Shown: piece after piece, positions 59,796 through 64,000 of the stretch
Layout of the letters: each line of letters begins with the position of its first letter
How positions within the stretch are numbered: the stretch's first letter is position 1
Assembly: GCA_015179125.1 (NCBI GenBank)
Contig: WHVA01000128.1
Location: 1-64,000, forward strand
Source of the DNA: Gautieria morchelliformis
Lineage: Eukaryota; Basidiomycota; Agaricomycetes; Gomphales; Gomphaceae
Reading direction: 5' to 3'
Length of the DNA: 64,000 bases
The notes under the pieces: generated by a model
What the model was told of the DNA's origin: nothing
What the model saw: the letters and a program-made list of their open reading frames with translations, nothing else
Database searches by the model: none
Made by a program: the position numbers and the translations under genes

Positions 59796-61491
59796 TATTG
59801 TAGCCTTGCCATTTCGTACCTCTCAGCCAGAGGGCTTGTTCGCCAGCATCAAGGTACCCTCAGAAGAGGGGCATGTGCTGCCTTAATTGATCGAGCGTGC
59901 GTGCGCACCTGGCAGACAGGCAGCCTGAGGTGACTGCGATAATATTTGAAGAGCAGGGCACCCAAGCTGAGGCCCGAAACTGACTCGACAGCTGGGAGAT
60001 AGACCGACGCAATATGCCAAACCAACGCCACCAGTCAGCCTGCCTTGAAAGAATGTTCCCCATTCGAAACTGATACTGATGCAGGGAAAGGATGGCGTGG
60101 TAGAACAGACAGATGGACAAGATGGGCGAGAGGCTACGCCTTGCACTATATATTAGAGGTATCAAGGCGGCGAAACAGTAGACTCGTTTTACCTCGAGCT
60201 CCTCACTTATATTACATCCGTGAGTGATGCTCTTACAGCGCTGAGTGCGCACGTAATTCTGACAGTTCGCAGTCAACATCCCCGCTCGATGTCCTCCCTG
60301 GCACCAGGCCGTATCAATGTCTTTGGCCTTGGTACCGACCATGCTCTTTACTGGAAATACAAGGTCCCCACCGACGACAAGGCTTGGACCGCTTACCACG
60401 GTAGTGGTGGGAAATGGGTCCATGAACCAGTCACCGTGTCGCGCGTCCTCAACGAGATCAGCGTTTTCATGGTCGATGAAGCTGGGGCGCTGAAGCAATC
60501 AGATTTCGACCTGGTAAATAATGGTGACCTAGGCCCATGGAAGAACCTCGGTGGGAAACTGAGCGGTCCACCTGCTATCGCTAAGCGTAAAGGAGGGATC
60601 CTCCACATTTTCCACATTGGTGGCGACCACGCATTACATCATAAAGCTTGGGACGGTGTGGTTTACAGCCCCGCGGATGAATATGAGAAGCTGGCAGGTG
60701 AATTCACCCACACACCTACGGCAGTTAGTACCGGACGCGACGACGTTTCCGTATTTGCTATTACCCTGGATAATCGGCTCTGTCATTACCAATGGAAGTC
60801 GAGCTCTGGCTGGGGTTCTGCAGAAACGTTGCCGGGTCACTGGGCCGACTCCCCCAAGGCTGTTTCAGATCAAGTCGGTTCAATGGATGTCTTTGGTCTC
60901 GACGCCGGAGGCAACGTCACCCATGCCTTCTGCAGTGTGTTAATTTATTTGTATTTCTCTTTATGCGCTTGCTGATTGGATCACCAGGAAACGGAAAGGA
61001 TTGGTCCCTTCAGAGGCTCTCGGGATCATTCCGGTCATTAGATGCTATATCCTTGGCTCCGGGATGTGTCGACTTCTTTGCACTTGGAGATAGCAAGACT
61101 ATATTTCACAGGACGCTGATAAACGATTCCTGGCAGGAGTGGGAGGACTTGAAAGGCATTATGACGAAACCTCCGACGGCAGTCACCCATACTCCTGGCC
61201 ATTTGGGGGTATTCGGTCTTGGGGAGGGTGGCGTGCTATTCTATAAGGTCAGAGATGAGAAAACAGGTGGCTGGGGAGAATGGATCAACCTAGGGGGATT
61301 CTCATATCTCGAGTAGGATAGCATTCTGGTGTTGCCTAGTTTGACTTGCGCGTACCTCAGTGATGTATGAACCGCATGCTACTCGGCTATCCGCTCGCTC
61401 CCTGTGTTCCTCCGTGGTGAACAATAGAGGCACGTTCCTCAGCCTCAAGGTGGGGTTGCCACCAAATGAACCATCCATGACTTACAAATAA
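59796..61491 (+). repeat. Tandem duplication, unit 1
   Basis: It runs from TATTGTAGCCTTGCC through the lectin gene to its 3' flank. It is repeated from 61492 (TATTGTAACCTTGCC) to about 63610. The upstream non-coding part (GTGCGTGCGCACCTGGCAGA) and the 5'UTR intron are included. Confidence 0.88.
60289..61316 (+). CDS. PLL-like beta-propeller lectin, copy 1
   Basis: A soluble repeat protein with repeated W/F-G/A-L blades: GRINVFGLGTDHALYWKYK, ISVFMVDEAGALKQSDF, GILHIFHIGGDHALHHKAW, VSVFAITLDNRLCHYQW, SMDVFGLDAGGNVTH, VDFFALGDSKTIFHRT and LGVFGLGEGGVLFYKV. This is the DUF346/PLL propeller pattern, with about seven blades of ~48 residues. There is no signal peptide. One coding intron lies at about 60932-60990, and a 5'UTR intron at about 60216-60272. 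The start is the ATG directly after that intron. Fungal relatives often bind glycans and are thought to act in defence; the ligand here is unknown. Confidence 0.8.
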
Positions 61492-61594
61492 TATTGTAAC
61501 CTTGCCACTTCGTGCCTCTCAGCCAGATGTCTTGTTCACCAACATCAAGACGGTGCTCTCAGAAGAGTGGCATGTGCTGTCTTATTGATCGAGT

Positions 61595-62010
61595 AATAGG
61601 GAAGGCTGAGTCACCGACTTGCACCGCATGCAGAGCAGAAACGGCACACCACTTTCTATTCCGATGCCCGGCCTACAACAATCAGCGCAAAGAGCTCGAG
61701 CGATCACTGCGGAGAGGGGCAAAAGCGGTCAACACACTCCTAGCAAATCTTCAAGTATATCCACGACACGAAGAGATTCGAAGGGATGGCCATGCGGGAG
61801 GAGAGACAGCGAGGAGAAGAACTAGACATGGAACAAGCTGTGCGGGAAGCGCAGCGGAGACACCACGCCACCAAGCCCCGGGCCTCACCCAAGGAGCACA
61901 AGTGGAGACCGAGAAGGAAAGATTAGATAGAAATCCTGTTGACCGGGTCTTTGTAGCAACATCTTACACAGGGCATAAATTGGATAAAAATAAAAATAAA
62001 AATAAAAATA
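61595..62010 (+). mobile_element. 5'-truncated LINE fragment with A-rich tail
   Basis: It encodes the C-terminal zinc-knuckle segment typical of fungal LINE ORF2: CTACRAETAHHFLFRCPAYN, RKELERSLRRGAKAVNTLL. It ends in an (AAATA)n-type tail at about 61983-62010. It is flanked by TGATCGAGT at 61586-61594 and 62011-62019, a 9 bp target-site duplication. The empty site is visible in unit 1 at about 59888 (TTGATCGAGC). It is 5'-truncated and therefore dead on arrival. Confidence 0.9.
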
Positions 62011-62466
62011 TGATCGAGTCTGGAGTTGAAGAATGATCCCAAATGCGTGCGTGCGCACCTGGCAGACAGGCAGCCTGAGGTGACTGCGACATTTGAACAG
62101 CGGAGCACCTAGGCTGAGGCCCGAAACTGACGTCGACAGCCTGGAGCTGCGCAGACAAGGGCAGAAGGGTAGACAGGCGCAATGTGCCAAACCAACGCCA
62201 CCAGTCAGCCTGCCCTGAAAGAGTGTTCCACATTCGAAACTGATACTGATGCAGGCGACGGATGGCGTGGTAGAACAGACAGGTGGACAAGGTGGGCGAG
62301 AGGCTACGCCTTGCACTATATATTAGAGGTATCAGCGCAGCGAAACAGTAGACTCGTTTTACCTCGAATCTGGGAGCTCCTCACTTATATTACATGTGAG
62401 TGATGCTCTTACAGCGTTGAGTGCGCACGTAATTTTCTGACAGTTCGCAGCCAACATCCCCACTCG

Positions 62467-63499
62467 ATGTCCTCCCTGGCACCAGGCCGTATTAATGTCT
62501 TTGGCCTTGGTACCGACCATGGTCTTTGGTGGAAGTACAAGGCCCCCACCGACGAAAAGGGTTGGACCGATTACCACGGTGGTGGGGGGAAATGGGTCCA
62601 TGAACCAGTCACCGTGTCGCGCGTCCTCAATGAGATCAGCGTTTTCATGGTCGATGAAGCTGGGGCCCTGAAGCAATCAGATTTCGACCTGGTAAATATT
62701 GGTGACCTAGGCCCATGGAAGGATCTCGGTGGGAAACTGAGCGGTCCACCTGCTATCGCTAAGCGTAAAGGAGGGATCCTCCACATTTTCCACATTGGTG
62801 GCGACCACGCACTTCATCATAAAGCTTGGGACGGTGTGGTTTATACCCCGCGGACGGGCATGACAAGCTTGAAGGTGAATTCACCCACACGGCTACGGCA
62901 GTTAGTACCGGACGCGACGACGTTTCCGTATTTGCTATTACCCTGGATAATCGGCTCTGTCATTACCAATGGAAGTCGAGCTCTGGCTGGGGTTCTGCAG
63001 AAACGTTGCCGGGTCACTGGGCCGACTCCCCCAAGGCTGTTTCAGATCAAGTCGGTTCAATGGATGTCTTTGGTCTCGACGCCGGAGGCAACGTCACCCA
63101 CGCCTTCTGCAGTGTGTTAATTTATTTGTATTTCTCTTTATGCGCTTGCTGATTGGATCACCAGGAAACGGAAAGGATTGGTCCCTTCAGAGGCTCTCGG
63201 GATCATTCCGGTCATTGGATGCTATATCGTTGGCGCCGGGATGTGTCGACTTCTTTGCGCTTGGAGATAGCAAGACTATATTTCACAGGACGCTGATAAA
63301 CGATTCCTGGCAGGAGTGGGAGGACTTGAAAGGCATGATGACGAAACCCCCGACGGCAGTCACCCATACTCCTGGCCATTTGGGGGTATTCTGTGTTGCG
63401 GAGAGTGGCGTGCTATTCTATAAGGTCAGAGATGAGAAAACAGGTGGCTGGGGAGAATGGATCGACCTGAAGGGGGTTATCATATCTCGAGTAGGATAG
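62467..63499 (+). pseudogene. PLL-like beta-propeller lectin, copy 2 (frame interrupted)
   Basis: A second copy with the same start, exon layout and propeller blades as copy 1. The reading frame is interrupted about once, so it probably makes only a shortened product, although all blade motifs can still be found across the two open frames. Several amino-acid differences from copy 1 (ALYW to GLWW, NLG to DLK) show it has been drifting. Confidence 0.75.
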
Positions 63500-63610
63500 C
63501 ATTCTGGTGTTGCCTAGTTTGACTTGCGCGTACCTCAGTGCGGCTATCCGCTCGCTCCCCGTGTTCCTCCGGAGGCAGGCTCCTCAGCCTCAAAGTGGGG
63601 TTGCCCCTAA

Positions 63611-64000
63611 GCTACCACGGCCCTGTTGCGGCCGACTCGACCGTCCCCAAAGCCCAAACTATGACAATCAACTGAATTGAAACCATCTCCAAGGCAACTC
63701 TCGTATGGCAGCCAGACACGGGGTTGACAGCATCCCCAGCGCCGCGAAAGAGTTGTGCGGCAGGCCCATGGGTCGCGAAATAATGACACATTGCTGACGG
63801 GCAACATCCCAGAACTCGGAGAACCAGACGTCTGCGTATAGTTATATATATATGTCAGTAATAGCAAGATACTATGCACGCACTTAGCAAGTCATCATGC
63901 ATCATGAACTGGCGCGTGGGATAGGACGAATGTAGTTACTACAGCAAGGGGCCGGTCATGGTACCAAGTGTTGGGCGACGCAGTTTGTACAGCTATACTA
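63611..64000. other. Window end, no supported gene
   Basis: An open stretch on the minus strand (63607-63879) has no recognisable family and a TATATATATA run lies near 63843. No call. Confidence 0.4.

Larger units (their letters stand above)
61492..63610 (+). repeat. Tandem duplication, unit 2 (contains LINE insertion)
   Basis: Homologous to 59796-61491 apart from the 416 bp LINE fragment at 61595-62010. Coding parts are about 95% alike; flanks have more indels. Confidence 0.88.

Noticed and set aside
59796-63610. Reading the two lectin copies as one long propeller gene
   Set aside because: Each has its own start, 5'UTR intron and stop, and non-coding flank is duplicated between them.
1-64000. 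CRISPR arrays, bacterial operons, rRNA or tRNA genes
   Set aside because: No regularly spaced repeats with unique spacers, no ribosomal sequence, and no cloverleaf with A/B boxes that I could support. The intron-rich genes are eukaryotic.

Overview
The window reads as nuclear DNA of a basidiomycete fungus, most likely an Agaricomycete. Genes are interrupted by many introns of about 45-70 bp. Several families are typical of mushroom-forming fungi: a P450 with the ACPGR heme loop, a slicer-type Argonaute with an RGG tail, an alpha-kinase, and PLL-like beta-propeller lectins. The transposon load is also fungal: Ty1/copia, Ty3/gypsy chromovirus and LINE pieces. I cannot name the species from sequence alone.

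Layout. 1-4537 is a copia element on the minus strand whose far end lies outside the window. 4990-6000 is a gypsy pol relic split by an AT-rich foldback MITE. 6346-21452 is the gene-rich, single-copy part, all on the plus strand: cytochrome P450, ATG7, Argonaute, COP9 signalosome subunit 1 and a UbiA-type prenyltransferase. 22320-22804 is a scrambled antisense relic of TOF1/SWI1 (Timeless family).

22805-29499 and 46529-53209 are the two arms of a near-identical 6.7 kb inverted repeat. Each arm carries a full-length TOF1 gene and the 3' end of the UbiA gene. The 17 kb between the arms holds an alpha-kinase gene and an integrase-type DDE gene lodged in a pol-less copia relic, an unidentified broken ORF, and a complete-length chromovirus (37788-45796) that inserted into that ORF. 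The chromovirus itself carries a 485 bp insertion and an antisense ORF.

53210-55454 is a non-coding stretch with a cluster of long hairpins and a LINE tail. 55455-59204 holds EMC2 and a bZIP factor. 59796-63610 is a tandem duplication of a lectin gene; the second unit was later hit by a LINE fragment with a 9 bp target duplication and its reading frame is interrupted about once.

The single-copy genes serve separate housekeeping roles: autophagy, RNA silencing, cullin deneddylation, replication-fork protection and ER membrane-protein insertion. The unusual part is the TOF1/UbiA region. It has two intact-length, almost identical TOF1 copies in opposite orientation, a third broken copy beside them, direct repeats bounding the TOF1-UbiA' cassette, and several near-perfect palindromes with about 1-nt centres that look like snap-back copying events. 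An assembly artefact must be excluded before the inverted repeat is taken as real.
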